Assembly (NCBI GenBank): GCA_021568835.1
Contig: JAKGSH010000010.1
Location: 5,828,001 to 5,892,000 of the forward strand
Direction of reading: 5' to 3'
From: Streptomyces sp. Tue 6430
GTDB taxonomy: Bacteria; Actinomycetota; Actinomycetes; Streptomycetales; Streptomycetaceae
Length of the DNA: 64,000 nt
Shown: positions 45,661 through 54,218 of the stretch, piece after piece
Layout of the letters: each line of letters starts with the position of its first letter
How positions within the stretch are numbered: the stretch's first letter is position 1
Notes under the pieces: model-generated
Databases searched by the model: none
Seen by the model: the letters and a program-made list of their open reading frames with translations, nothing else
Told to the model about the DNA's origin: nothing
Made by a program: the position numbers and the translations under genes

Positions 45661-45734
45661 CTGATGGCTGATGGCTGATGGCTGATGGCTGGTGATCGGT
45701 GACTGGTGACTGGTGATCGGTGACTGGTGAGTGG
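45661..45734 (-). repeat. Heptamer tandem array in the DUF574 leader
   Basis: On the plus strand, four copies of CTGATGG are followed by six TGAnnGG heptamers (TGATCGG, TGACTGG). The array fills the gap between the XRE stop and the methyltransferase ribosome site, ending 13 bases before the start codon. Confidence 0.95.
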
Positions 45735-45780
45735 CACGGCCGGAAGGCCGGTGTCGGCGGTGGCGTCCGGCGGGCCGGGG

Positions 45781-46644
45781 TCAGAACGCGCCGCGGACGT
45801 CACGCAGCAGTTTGCTCGTGTGCTGCGCCGACGCGGCGTGCGTCGTCATGTGGTCGAGCACTTCCAGGTGCGCGGAGACCTCCCGGCGCGAGTCCAGGTA
45901 CAGCGCGCCGGACAGGTACTCGGTGACGACCATGTCGGGCAGTTCGGGTTCGGCGAACCGGAACAGCGAGAACGGCGCGGACGTCCCCGAGTGCGGCCCG
46001 TTCGCGAACTCCGCGACCTGCAGGGTGATCCGGTCGCGCTCCGCCAGTTCCAGCAGCTTGTCGACCTGCTCGTACATGACGTCGGCGTCGACGCTGACCG
46101 GCCGGCGCAGTACCGTCTCGTCCATCACGACCCACAGGTGGGGCGGGTCGGTTCCTTCGAGCAGCCGCTGCCGGGCCAGGCGCAGCGACACGTGCCGCTC
46201 GACGGCCGCCGGGCCGGTCCGGCCGACGGTCCCGGCCTCCAGCACGGCTCGCGCGTACCGCTCCGTCTGCAACAGGCCCGGCACGAAGTGGGGTTCGTAG
46301 GACCGGATGAGGCGGGCCGCGCCCTCCAGGCTGACGTACAGGCTGAACCATTCCGGCAGGACGTCGTGGAACCGCTGCCACCAACCGGGCCGGTTCGCCT
46401 CCTCGGTGAGCGCGACGAAGGCGTCGGTCTCCGCCTCTTCCACCCCGTAGGCCTCCAACAGCACCTGTACATAGGGGATTTTGAGGGAGACTTCGGCCGT
46501 CTCCATGCGCCGTACGGTCGCGGGGGCCACCCGCAGTGCGCGGGCCGCCTCCTCACGGCTGAGGCCCGCCGCCTCGCGCAACTCCTGCAGCCGTCTGCCG
46601 AGTACCACCTGGCCCACGGTGGGCGCCGGCCGCCTTTCACTCAC
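45781..46644 (-). CDS. XRE-family regulator with DUF5753-type C-terminal domain
   Basis: A 287-residue protein. Residues ~15-70 are a helix-turn-helix (LGRRLQELREAAGLSREEAARALRVAPATVRRMETAEVSL), and the rest is the DUF5753 region (YEPHFVPGLLQTERYARAVLEAG; LWVVMDETVLRRPV; ITLQVAEFANGPHSGTSAPFSLFRF; VVTEYLSGALYLDS). In Streptomyces these regulators usually accompany a small DUF397 protein; none is next to it here, and the DUF574 methyltransferase gene follows instead. Confidence 0.94.
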   Translation of the reverse strand: MSERRPAPTVGQVVLGRRLQELREAAGLSREEAARALRVAPATVRRMETAEVSLKIPYVQVLLEAYGVEEAETDAFVALTEEANRPGWWQRFHDVLPEWFSLYVSLEGAARLIRSYEPHFVPGLLQTERYARAVLEAGTVGRTGPAAVERHVSLRLARQRLLEGTDPPHLWVVMDETVLRRPVSVDADVMYEQVDKLLELAERDRITLQVAEFANGPHSGTSAPFSLFRFAEPELPDMVVTEYLSGALYLDSRREVSAHLEVLDHMTTHAASAQHTSKLLRDVRGAF

Positions 46645-46794
46645 GCCACGTCTCCCCTACGTGTCGAAGCACGCCGGTCAGTGTGTCATGTTCCGGCTGC
46701 GCTCCGACAGGGACACCGGGGGCGCCGGGGACACCGGGGTGCCGGCGAGCGGTGCGGTGGGCCCCGGCGCCCCCTCGGCGTTTCCGACGCTCAC

Positions 46795-47627
46795 TCAGTT
46801 CACCAGTGAGTGCAGGTACTTGACGGTCGCCGGGTCGGCCGGGAGCAGTGTCTCGATGGCCAGTTCGGCGACCGTCACGTCCATCGGGGTGTTGAACGTG
46901 GAGATCGACGAGATGAAGGAGAGCGTCCGGCCCTCGTGCTCGATCAGCATCGGCAGCGCGAAGTACGGCACCGGCTCGACGGGTTCGGCCTCCGGCACGG
47001 TCCGCGGGACCGGATAGGCGGCGACCTCCTCGTACAGCGTCCGCAACGGCGCGGAGCGGTGCAGGGCGATCTGCCGTTCCATCTGGGCCAGCAGATGCCC
47101 GCGCCACTCGGGCAGGTTGCGGATGCGCGGCGCGAGACCCTCCGGGTGCAGCGTCAGCCGCATGGCGTTGAGCGGCGGCGCGAGCAGCGACTCCGGGAGG
47201 TCCGCCAGCAGCATGGTGATGCCGCGGTTGGCGGCCAGCACGTTGTACGTCGCGTCCACCACCAGCGCCGGATACGGCTCGTAGCCCTGGATCAGGCGCT
47301 CCATGCCGGCCCGCACCGCGTCCAGCGCCGGGTCGTCCAGCGGGGTCTCGCGGTAGCGGGGGCGTAACCGGCCGCCACCAGGAGGGCGTTGCGCTCGCGC
47401 ACGGGTACGTCCAGGTGCTCGGCCAGCCGCAGCACCATCTCCTCGCTCGGGCGGGAACGGCCCGTCTCCACGAAGCTGATGTGCCGGGCCGAGGAGTCCG
47501 CGCGCAGCGCCAGTTCCAGCTGGCTGACCTTGCGCCGCTCCCGCCAGGCCCGCAGCAGGGGGCCGACGCCCCGGTCGGCGGGGGCGGCGGAGGCGGAGCC
47601 CGGGGTGCCGGTCGCGAGAAGGGTCAT
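46795..47627 (-). CDS. XRE-family regulator with MmyB-like ligand-binding domain
   Basis: About 277 residues after restoring one base near 47357 (six C read as five). The N-terminal helix-turn-helix (LLRAWRERRKVSQLELALRADSSARHISFVETGRSRPSEEMVLRLAEHLDV) is followed by an MmyB-like domain (LIQGYEPYPALVVDATYNVLAANRG; NAMRLTLHPEGLAPRIRNLPEWR; GRTLSFISSISTFNTPMDVTVAELAIETLLPAD), which in this family binds fatty acid-like ligands. It lies upstream of, and in the same direction as, the DUF5753 regulator. Confidence 0.92.
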
Positions 47628-47890
47628 ACGGACGACCGTAGCGGAGCCGGCCGGCCGGCAGCGGCGTGCGGACCGTGCGGACCCATGGTGGCCGTGGCGG
47701 CGGTGGCGGCCGGAGCTCGGGCCCCGCGGACCTCGTGCGCGCCGGGCCCGGAGGCCGCCCGCCCCGGCCGGTGGGGCCGTAGGGCGTGGGCCGTGGGGCC
47801 GGCGGGAACCCTTCCGGCCGGGGCCGGCACGGCCGTCCTGTGCCAGGCTGGACGGGTACCCGACGCCCACCCCAGGGAAGGGAGCCAGTC

Positions 47891-48196
47891 ATGGCCGTCG
47901 CACCGCTGTCGCAGGAGGAGATCGACGACCGGCTCGCGGAGCTGCCCGGCTGGTCCCACGACGCGGGCCGGCTCACCCGTTCCTACGAGCTGGGCTCCCA
48001 TTTCGCCGCGACCGCGCTGGTCGTCCACGTGGCCCGGGTCCAGGAGGAGCTGAACCACCACTCCGAGCTGACCCTCGGCTACCGCACGGTGTCCCTCGCG
48101 GTGAACACCCACAGCGCGGGCGGCGCGGTCACCGACCTCGACTTCGAGCTGGCCCGCCGGGTGCGGGACCTGGCCCCGGCGCACGGCGCGCACTGA
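47891..48196 (+). CDS. 4a-hydroxytetrahydrobiopterin dehydratase (pterin carbinolamine dehydratase)
   Basis: A 101-residue intact protein with LSQEEIDDRLAELPGWSHDAGRLTRSYELGSHFAATALVVHVARVQEELNHHSELTLGYRTVSLAVNTHSAGGAVTDLDFELARRV. NHHSEL contains the paired histidines of the active site. It regenerates pterin cofactor after aromatic amino acid hydroxylation; no hydroxylase gene is nearby. GGGAAGGGAG precedes the ATG. Confidence 0.93.
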   Translation: MAVAPLSQEEIDDRLAELPGWSHDAGRLTRSYELGSHFAATALVVHVARVQEELNHHSELTLGYRTVSLAVNTHSAGGAVTDLDFELARRVRDLAPAHGAH

Positions 48197-48225
48197 GACG
48201 CGCGGCGGACGGGACGAGGCCCCAC

Positions 48226-48984
48226 GTGCTGGACTACGACGAGGAAGCCGGACACTACGACGCCGCACGCGGCGGCGAACCCCGGGCGGCGGCCGCCGCG
48301 GAAGCCGTCCTGGCCCTGCTGCCGGACGGGACGCGCGGCCTGCTCGACGTCGCCTGCGGCACCGGCATCGTCACGCGCAGGCTCGCGGCCGGACGCGACG
48401 GCCTGCGGGTGACCGGCGTCGACCTCGCCGCGGCGATGGTCCGCCAGGCCGCCGTACGCCTGCCTGGTGCCGTCGTGCGTGCCGACAGCCGCCGACTGCC
48501 CTTCCGCGACGGGCAGTTCGACGCCGTCAGCAGTGTGTGGCTGCTGCACCTCGCGCCGACCGACGCGGACGCGCGGGCGATCGTCGCCGAGTGCGCGCGG
48601 GTGCTGCGGCCCGGTGGCGTGTACGTCACCACCGTCGACAAGGCCGCCTCCCACAACGTGGGCAGCGACATCGACGCCGTCCTCGCCTCCCGCCCGCCCG
48701 GCGCGGCCCGCGACGAGGCGTCGCTCGTCGACTCCCACGCCGCCGACCATGGCCTCGTCCCCGTGGGCCGGGGCCGCTTCCCCGGCCGGGGCCAGGGCCG
48801 CAGTCCCCGCCGCACCGTCGCCGACCTGCGGCGCGGCTGGTTCGTCACCCTGCCGCCGGGGGAGCGGCCGGCGGAGGCGTTCGCCGCACGCCTGGCCGAG
48901 CTGCCCGACCAGGACCGGCCCCGCCCCGACCCCTGGTTCACCCTGAAGGCGTACCGGAAGCCGGGGACGCCGGCGGACGTGTGA
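48226..48984 (+). CDS. Class I SAM-dependent methyltransferase
   Basis: A 252-residue intact protein starting at GTG 48226: VLDYDEEAGHYDAARGGEPRAAAAAEAVLALL, SAM motif LLDVACGTGIVTRRLAA near residue 40, VDLAAAMVRQAAVRLPGA, SSVWLLHLAP and ARVLRPGGVYVTTVDK. The C-terminal part has a Gly/Arg-rich loop. It starts 29 bases after the pterin dehydratase and may share its transcript. Substrate unknown. Confidence 0.92.
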   Translation: MLDYDEEAGHYDAARGGEPRAAAAAEAVLALLPDGTRGLLDVACGTGIVTRRLAAGRDGLRVTGVDLAAAMVRQAAVRLPGAVVRADSRRLPFRDGQFDAVSSVWLLHLAPTDADARAIVAECARVLRPGGVYVTTVDKAASHNVGSDIDAVLASRPPGAARDEASLVDSHAADHGLVPVGRGRFPGRGQGRSPRRTVADLRRGWFVTLPPGERPAEAFAARLAELPDQDRPRPDPWFTLKAYRKPGTPADV

Positions 48985-49342
48985 GGCCCGCGGCCCGGCC
49001 CTGACCCAGCCCGTGGTCCGGCCGGGCGATCCAGCCGGTCGATGCCGTCGATCCCGTCGATCCCGTCGATCATCAGGCTGTCCCCGACGGGCCGCCCGGG
49101 CCGTCCGGCTCACCCGGGCCGTCCGGGTCATCCGAACCGCCCGGACCCCCGCGTCTCCGGGCCCCGGACGCGCCCGCCCGGACCGCGACCGCTCGCCGTC
49201 GGAGCACCGTGGCGACCCCCTCGGTGACGCGCCCGCGCATCCGCGAAGCCTCCGAGAAAGGCCCGGCGAACCCGGCAACCTCCGTCCCGTCGGCGGCGAC
49301 CAGGAGAGCGGAACCCGTCCGTCCTCCCGGGAGGTACCCCTC
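48985..49342. other. Intergenic region with short repeats
   Basis: A 358-base gap. At 49038-49073 there are four 9-bp GTCGATCCC-like units, followed by runs of CCGGGCCGTCCGG-type imperfect repeats. I see no gene or confident promoter before the ribosome site of the PL11 gene (GGGAGG at about 49329). Confidence 0.6.
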
Positions 49343-51259
49343 GTGCAGCACCCCCACCCGCACACGCCTGCGCCACGGCCCCCGCTGCGTCCCCCCACGC
49401 ACCGCCGGAGGCGCAGGACCGCCGTCCTCGCCGCGGCGGTCGCCGTGACCGGCCTCGTCGGCGCCGGACTCACCACGCTCACCCCGGGCAGCGCCGAAGC
49501 GGCCACCGCCCGCCAGGTCGAGAAGCTCGACCGGGGAGTCGTCAGCGTGCACACCGACAGCGGCAACCTGGTCAGCTGGCGCTGGCTCGGCACCGACCCG
49601 GGCGACGTCTCCTTCAACGTCTACCGGGCCGGCACGAAGGTCAACGCGACCCCCGTCACCGGCTCCACGAACTTCTTCCACGCCGGCGCCCCGGCCCAGG
49701 CCGACTACACGGTCCGCGCGGTCGTCGGCGGTGTCGAACAGGCCGACTCCGTCCACGCCGTCCAACTGCGCACCGGCTACAAGGACGTGCCGATCAGCCC
49801 GCCCGCCGGCGGCACCACCCCCGACGGGGTGGCCTACACCTACGAGGCCAACGACGCCTCCGTCGGCGACCTCGACGGTGACGGCGCCCTGGAGTTCGTC
49901 CTCAAGTGGTACCCGACCAACGCCAAGGACAACTCGCAGTCCGGCTACACCGGCAACACGATCGTCGACGCCGTCGAGCTCGACGGCACCCGCCTGTGGC
50001 GCGTCGACCTGGGCCGCAACATCCGTTCCGGCGCCCACTACACGCAGTTCCAGGTGTACGACTACGACGGCGACGGCAAGGCCGAGGTCGCCATGAAGAC
50101 CGCCGACGGCACCAAGGACGGCACCGGCGCGGTCATCGGCAGCTCCACTGCCGACCACCGCAACTCCAGCGGCTACGTGCTGTCCGGCCCCGAGTTCCTC
50201 ACCATGTTCAACGGGCAGACCGGCAAGGCCATGGGCACGGTCGACCACGTGCCCGCCCGCGGCACCGTCTCCTCCTGGGGCGACTCCTACGGCAACCGCG
50301 TCGACCGCTTCCTCGCGGGCACGGCCTACCTGGACGGCACCCGCCCCTCGCTCGTCATGGCCCGCGGCTACTACACCCGTACCGTGATCGCGGCCTGGGA
50401 CTGGCGGGGCGGCGCCTTCACCCGCCGCTGGACCTTCGACACCAACTCCTCCACCAACTCCGGCAAGGGCTACGACGGTCAGGGCAACCACGCCCTGTCG
50501 GTCGCCGACGTCGACGCCGACGGCAAGGACGAGATCGTCTACGGCGCGATGACCGTCGACGACAACGGCAGCGGTCTGTGGACGACCAGGCTCGGCCACG
50601 GCGACGCGGCCCACCTCGGCGACCTCGTGCCGTCCCGGCCCGGACCGGAGTACTTCAAGGTCTCCGAGGACACGAGCAAGCCGGGCTCCTGGATGGCGGA
50701 CGCCCGCACCGGCCAGATCCTCTGGCAGACGGCCTCCGGCGCGGACAACGGCCGCGGGGTCGCCGCCGACGTCTACGCCGGCAGCGCGGGCGCCGAGGCC
50801 TGGTCCGCCTCCGACACCACCCTGCGCTCGGCGACCGGCGCCTCCCTCGGCCGCGAGCCGTCCAGCATCAACTTCGTCACCTGGTGGGACGGCGACCCGG
50901 TCCGCGAACTCCTCGACGGCACCCGCATCGACAAGTACGGCACCTCCGGCGACACCCGCCTGCTGACCGCCTCCGGCGTCCACTCCAACAACGGCACCAA
51001 GTCCACCCCGTCCCTGTCCGGGGACATCCTCGGCGACTGGCGCGAGGAGGTCGTCTGGCCGACGACGGACAACAAGGCCCTGCGGATCTACTCGACGCCG
51101 GTCGAGACCGGCACCAGGATCACGACCCTGCTCCACGACACCCAGTACCGCACCGCCCTGGCCTGGCAAAATACTGCTTACAACCAGCCGCCGCACCCGA
51201 GCTTCTTCATCGGTGACGGCATGGCGACGGCACCGCGGCCGACGGTCTACACGCCCTGA
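49343..51259 (+). CDS. Rhamnogalacturonan endolyase, polysaccharide lyase family 11
   Basis: A 638-residue intact protein. A long N-region (RRRRRTAVLAAAVAVTGLVGAGL) with an Arg cluster and a hydrophobic core ending near AEAATA looks like a secretion signal, possibly Tat. The mature part is an eight-bladed propeller with many Ca-binding DxDxDG loops (GDLDGDGALEFVLKWYP; YDYDGDGKAEVAMKTADGTKDG; VADVDADGKDEIVYGAM), as in YesW-type PL11 lyases, which cut the pectin rhamnogalacturonan I backbone. No carbohydrate-binding module is attached. GTG 49343 follows GGGAGG. Confidence 0.93.
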   Translation: MQHPHPHTPAPRPPLRPPTHRRRRRTAVLAAAVAVTGLVGAGLTTLTPGSAEAATARQVEKLDRGVVSVHTDSGNLVSWRWLGTDPGDVSFNVYRAGTKVNATPVTGSTNFFHAGAPAQADYTVRAVVGGVEQADSVHAVQLRTGYKDVPISPPAGGTTPDGVAYTYEANDASVGDLDGDGALEFVLKWYPTNAKDNSQSGYTGNTIVDAVELDGTRLWRVDLGRNIRSGAHYTQFQVYDYDGDGKAEVAMKTADGTKDGTGAVIGSSTADHRNSSGYVLSGPEFLTMFNGQTGKAMGTVDHVPARGTVSSWGDSYGNRVDRFLAGTAYLDGTRPSLVMARGYYTRTVIAAWDWRGGAFTRRWTFDTNSSTNSGKGYDGQGNHALSVADVDADGKDEIVYGAMTVDDNGSGLWTTRLGHGDAAHLGDLVPSRPGPEYFKVSEDTSKPGSWMADARTGQILWQTASGADNGRGVAADVYAGSAGAEAWSASDTTLRSATGASLGREPSSINFVTWWDGDPVRELLDGTRIDKYGTSGDTRLLTASGVHSNNGTKSTPSLSGDILGDWREEVVWPTTDNKALRIYSTPVETGTRITTLLHDTQYRTALAWQNTAYNQPPHPSFFIGDGMATAPRPTVYTP

Positions 51260-51274
51260 CCGACCGCATGCGAA

Positions 51275-51302
51275 GGGCGCGTGCCGTTCGCGGCACGCGC
51301 CC
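51275..51302. terminator. Perfect bidirectional hairpin between PL11 and GH74 genes
   Basis: GGGCGCGTGCCG at 51275-51286 and CGGCACGCGCCC at 51291-51302 form a 12-bp perfect stem closed by a TTCG tetraloop, 15 bases after the PL11 stop and 28 bases beyond the GH74 stop. Confidence 0.85.
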
Positions 51303-51330
51303 CACCGGTCCGACGACCGCTCAGCTCACC

Positions 51331-53989
51331 TCAGTTCACCACGCAGGTCTGCTCGCCCAGCGTGAAGGCGGCCGGTTTCGCGTTCGCGCCCGACCAGGTG
51401 CCCGTGAAGCCGAAGCCCACCGAGGAGCCCGCCGCCACGGTGCCGTTCCAGCCGGTGTTCTTCACGGTCACCGACGCACCCGACTGGGTGTACTCGGCGT
51501 TCCACAGCTGGGAGACCTTCTGGCCGCCGGTGAAGGCCCAGTTCAGGGACCATCCCGACCAGGCGCTCGTCCCCGTGTTGGCGAGCTTCACGTCCGCCTG
51601 GAAGCCCCCGGACCACTGGTTGGTGACGGTGTACGTCACCGCACAGGCGCCCGTCGGCGCCGGGTCCGTGCCGCCGCCCCCGTCGTCCCCGCCCGAGGGG
51701 TCCGAGGTGTCGCCGTAGACCACGCCCCGGCCGTTCGTCGAGACGTAGACGCGGCCGTAGACCCGCGGGTCACCCGTGATCGCGGCGCCCGTCCAACCCC
51801 ACTGGTGGGCGTCGTCGTTGATCCGCGTCCAGCTCACGCCCTGGTCCGTGGAACGGAAGATGCCGCGCACCCCGGCGATCTTCGCGCTGGTGTACAGCGT
51901 CTGGTACGAGGCACCCGGGGCGGCCTTGCCGAAGCCGATCGTGTCGGCCTGCTCGACGCCGGACAGCTTGGTGAAGCTCGTACCGCCGTCGGTCGAGTGC
52001 CACAGCCCGTACGCCCCGTCGCTCGCCCCGCCGGCCAGCCAGATGTCGCCCTTCGTGCCGGGAAGCGCCTGGAACCGCACGCTGTCCCCGCTGGGCAGGC
52101 CGGTCGCCGGGGACGCGGCGAAGGTCGCGCCGCCGTCCGAACTGACGTAGAACCTGCCCGACTTGAAGCCGTAGAACGTCTTGGCGTCGACGCGGTCCGA
52201 CTCCACGAGCGCGCCGGCCGGGATGCCGCTCGACGCCGACCAGGAGGTGCCGAAGCCCGTCGTGTGGTGCACCCCGGTGCCCGCCGGGCTCCACACGAAG
52301 CGGCTGCCGTCCGCCGCCGCGGCCACCGTCCCGCCGCCGCTCACCCCCGAAGGGTCGGTGCCCGCGAACCAGTTGGCGCCGTTGTCCGTCGAGAACGCCA
52401 CGTGCGGACCCGAGTCGAGGTTGCCGGTCCGCACGACCGTGTTCGGGTTGGTCCCGGCGAAGTCCAGGCTCGTGGTGGTGGTGAAGTTCGGCGAGGTGAA
52501 CATCATCGACGGGACCTTGGTCAGGTCGGTGTGCCGGAAGCCGCCGACGTCGCCGAGGGCGCTGAGCAGCGGGGCGCCGGCCGGGGGAGAGGCGAGGTCG
52601 TTGACCGCGGTCTCCTCCAGCCCCTGCACCATGGGCCTGATGGCGAACGTGCCGCCGGAGTCCCAGGCGGTGAGGTTCTCGGTGCCGTAGACCGTCGCGC
52701 CCGTGCCGTACATCATCCGGTTCGAGTCGAAGGGGTCGATCTCCAGCGACTCCGTCATCCAGCCCAGCTTCGGGCTCTGCTCGGGCGGTGCCGGGGTGGC
52801 CCCCCAGGTCAGCCAGGGGGAGGAGGAGACGTCCATGGTGTACCGGTTCTCGCGATTGGGATACGACGTGTAGTCCCACGCCTTCGTCCAGGTGCCGCCG
52901 CTGTCGGTGGAGCGGAAGATCTGGGTGTCCGGCCACCAGGAGCTGTAGGCGGTCGCCATCACCGTGCCGGGGCGCTGCCGGTCGAGCGTCAGTCCGCTGA
53001 AGCCGTAGTAGGTGTCGGCCTCGGCGACCGGGCTGATGTCGGTCCAGGTCCCGGTCGCCGTCGTGTACCGGTACAGCCGGCCCTTGCCGCCGTCGTACGG
53101 GCCGCCCTTGTCGCTGTACGCGAGGTACAACTGGCCGTTGACGGTGTCCAGGACGCCCTTGTGGGCCAGGTACCCGTCGGCTGCCCGGCGAGCCGCGACC
53201 AGGTCGCGCCCGCGTCCGTCGAGCGGTACACCGCGTTGGCCGTGTCCGCGACACCGACGTAGATCGTCTTCGTGGCGCTGCCCGACGTCCCGGTCGACTC
53301 GTCGAAGGTGACCCAGACGATGCCCTGGTTGTCGGAGGCGTAGCCGCTGGTGTCGCTCGGATCCTGCACGTAGTTCCCGACGTTGGGGAAGTTCGCCACC
53401 TGCGACCAGGTGACGCCCGAGTCCGTCGACCGCCACAGCCCCTTGCCGCTCGGCGCGCCCAGGTACAGCACGCTGTTGCGGTTCGGGTCCACGGCGAGGC
53501 GCTCGCCCATGCCGCGGCCGGGCATGTTGCCGCCGAGCTTGAACGGCAGGTCCGTCCGCTGCCAGCTCGCGCCCCGGTCCGCCGAGCGCATGACCGCCCC
53601 GTTGCCCGGGTCCCAGCTGTTGGTGTACGTGCCGACGGCCGCGTACACCCGGTTCGGGTCGACGGAGTCGGAGGCCAGGCTCACCACGCCCGTGTGCCCC
53701 CACTTCTCCCAGCCGACCGAGTCCAGCAGCGGCGTCCAGGTCTTGCTGCCCTGCTGCCAGCGGTAGGCCCGCCGATGTCGGTGCGGGCGTAGGCGAGGTT
53801 CTTCTCCTTGCGGTTGAAGACGATGCCCGGGACGAAACCGCCGCCGTCGATCCGGGCGTTCTTCCAGGTGTACGACTCCGCCGCCAGGGGCGCCGGCGCG
53901 GCGCTGTCGGCGGCGAGCGCGGGCGGGGTGCCGGCGAGCAGGCCGGCCGCGAGGGCCAGCGCGGCCGTGAGGACACGGGTTCTTCGCAC
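51331..53989 (-). CDS. Xyloglucanase, glycoside hydrolase family 74 with C-terminal CBM2
   Basis: About 886 residues after restoring two bases (near 53768 and 53184). Signal peptide MRRTRVLTAALALAAGLLAGTPPALAA; then two seven-bladed propeller halves of GH74 (YTWKNARIDGGGFVPGIVFN; repeated VYRSTDAGATWSR, IFRSTDSGGTWTKAWD, GLWHSTDGGTSFTKL blades) to about residue 760; a Gly/Asp/Ser linker; and CBM2 at about 784-886 (CAVTYTVTNQWSGGFQADVKLANTG...WNAEYTQSG). It hydrolyses xyloglucan outside the cell and binds cellulose. It is convergent with the PL11 gene. Confidence 0.93.
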
Positions 53990-54218
53990 AGTGGGGTCCT
54001 TCCTCGAGAAGCCATGTCAAGGAATGTGCGGGGTGCGCGGGGTGCGCGTATCACCGGGTGGTACGCGAGGTGTGGGGATGCGCGGGAAGGCACGGGAACG
54101 TGCCGAGGAGGTGCGGGGGGACCTGCGGGGGCGTGCGGGGAGGCGGGACGCGACGACCGGGCGGTCCCCTGTACGGGTGGGGACCGCCCGGCGCGGTACG
54201 CGGAGCCTTAGCGGGGGC
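53990..54218. other. GH74 promoter region / GH48 downstream gap
   Basis: This 229-base stretch lies upstream of GH74 and downstream of GH48. It contains GTGCGGGG-type short repeats. I looked for a TGGGAGCG-type operator like that of GH48 and did not find one. Confidence 0.55.

Noticed and set aside
45727..46809. 360-codon plus-strand frame opposite the XRE regulator
   Set aside because: Composition is shadow-like, and the minus strand has a complete helix-turn-helix and DUF5753 region.
53990..54218. A CebR-like operator upstream of the GH74 gene
   Set aside because: I searched for TGGGAGCG and near matches on both strands and saw none.
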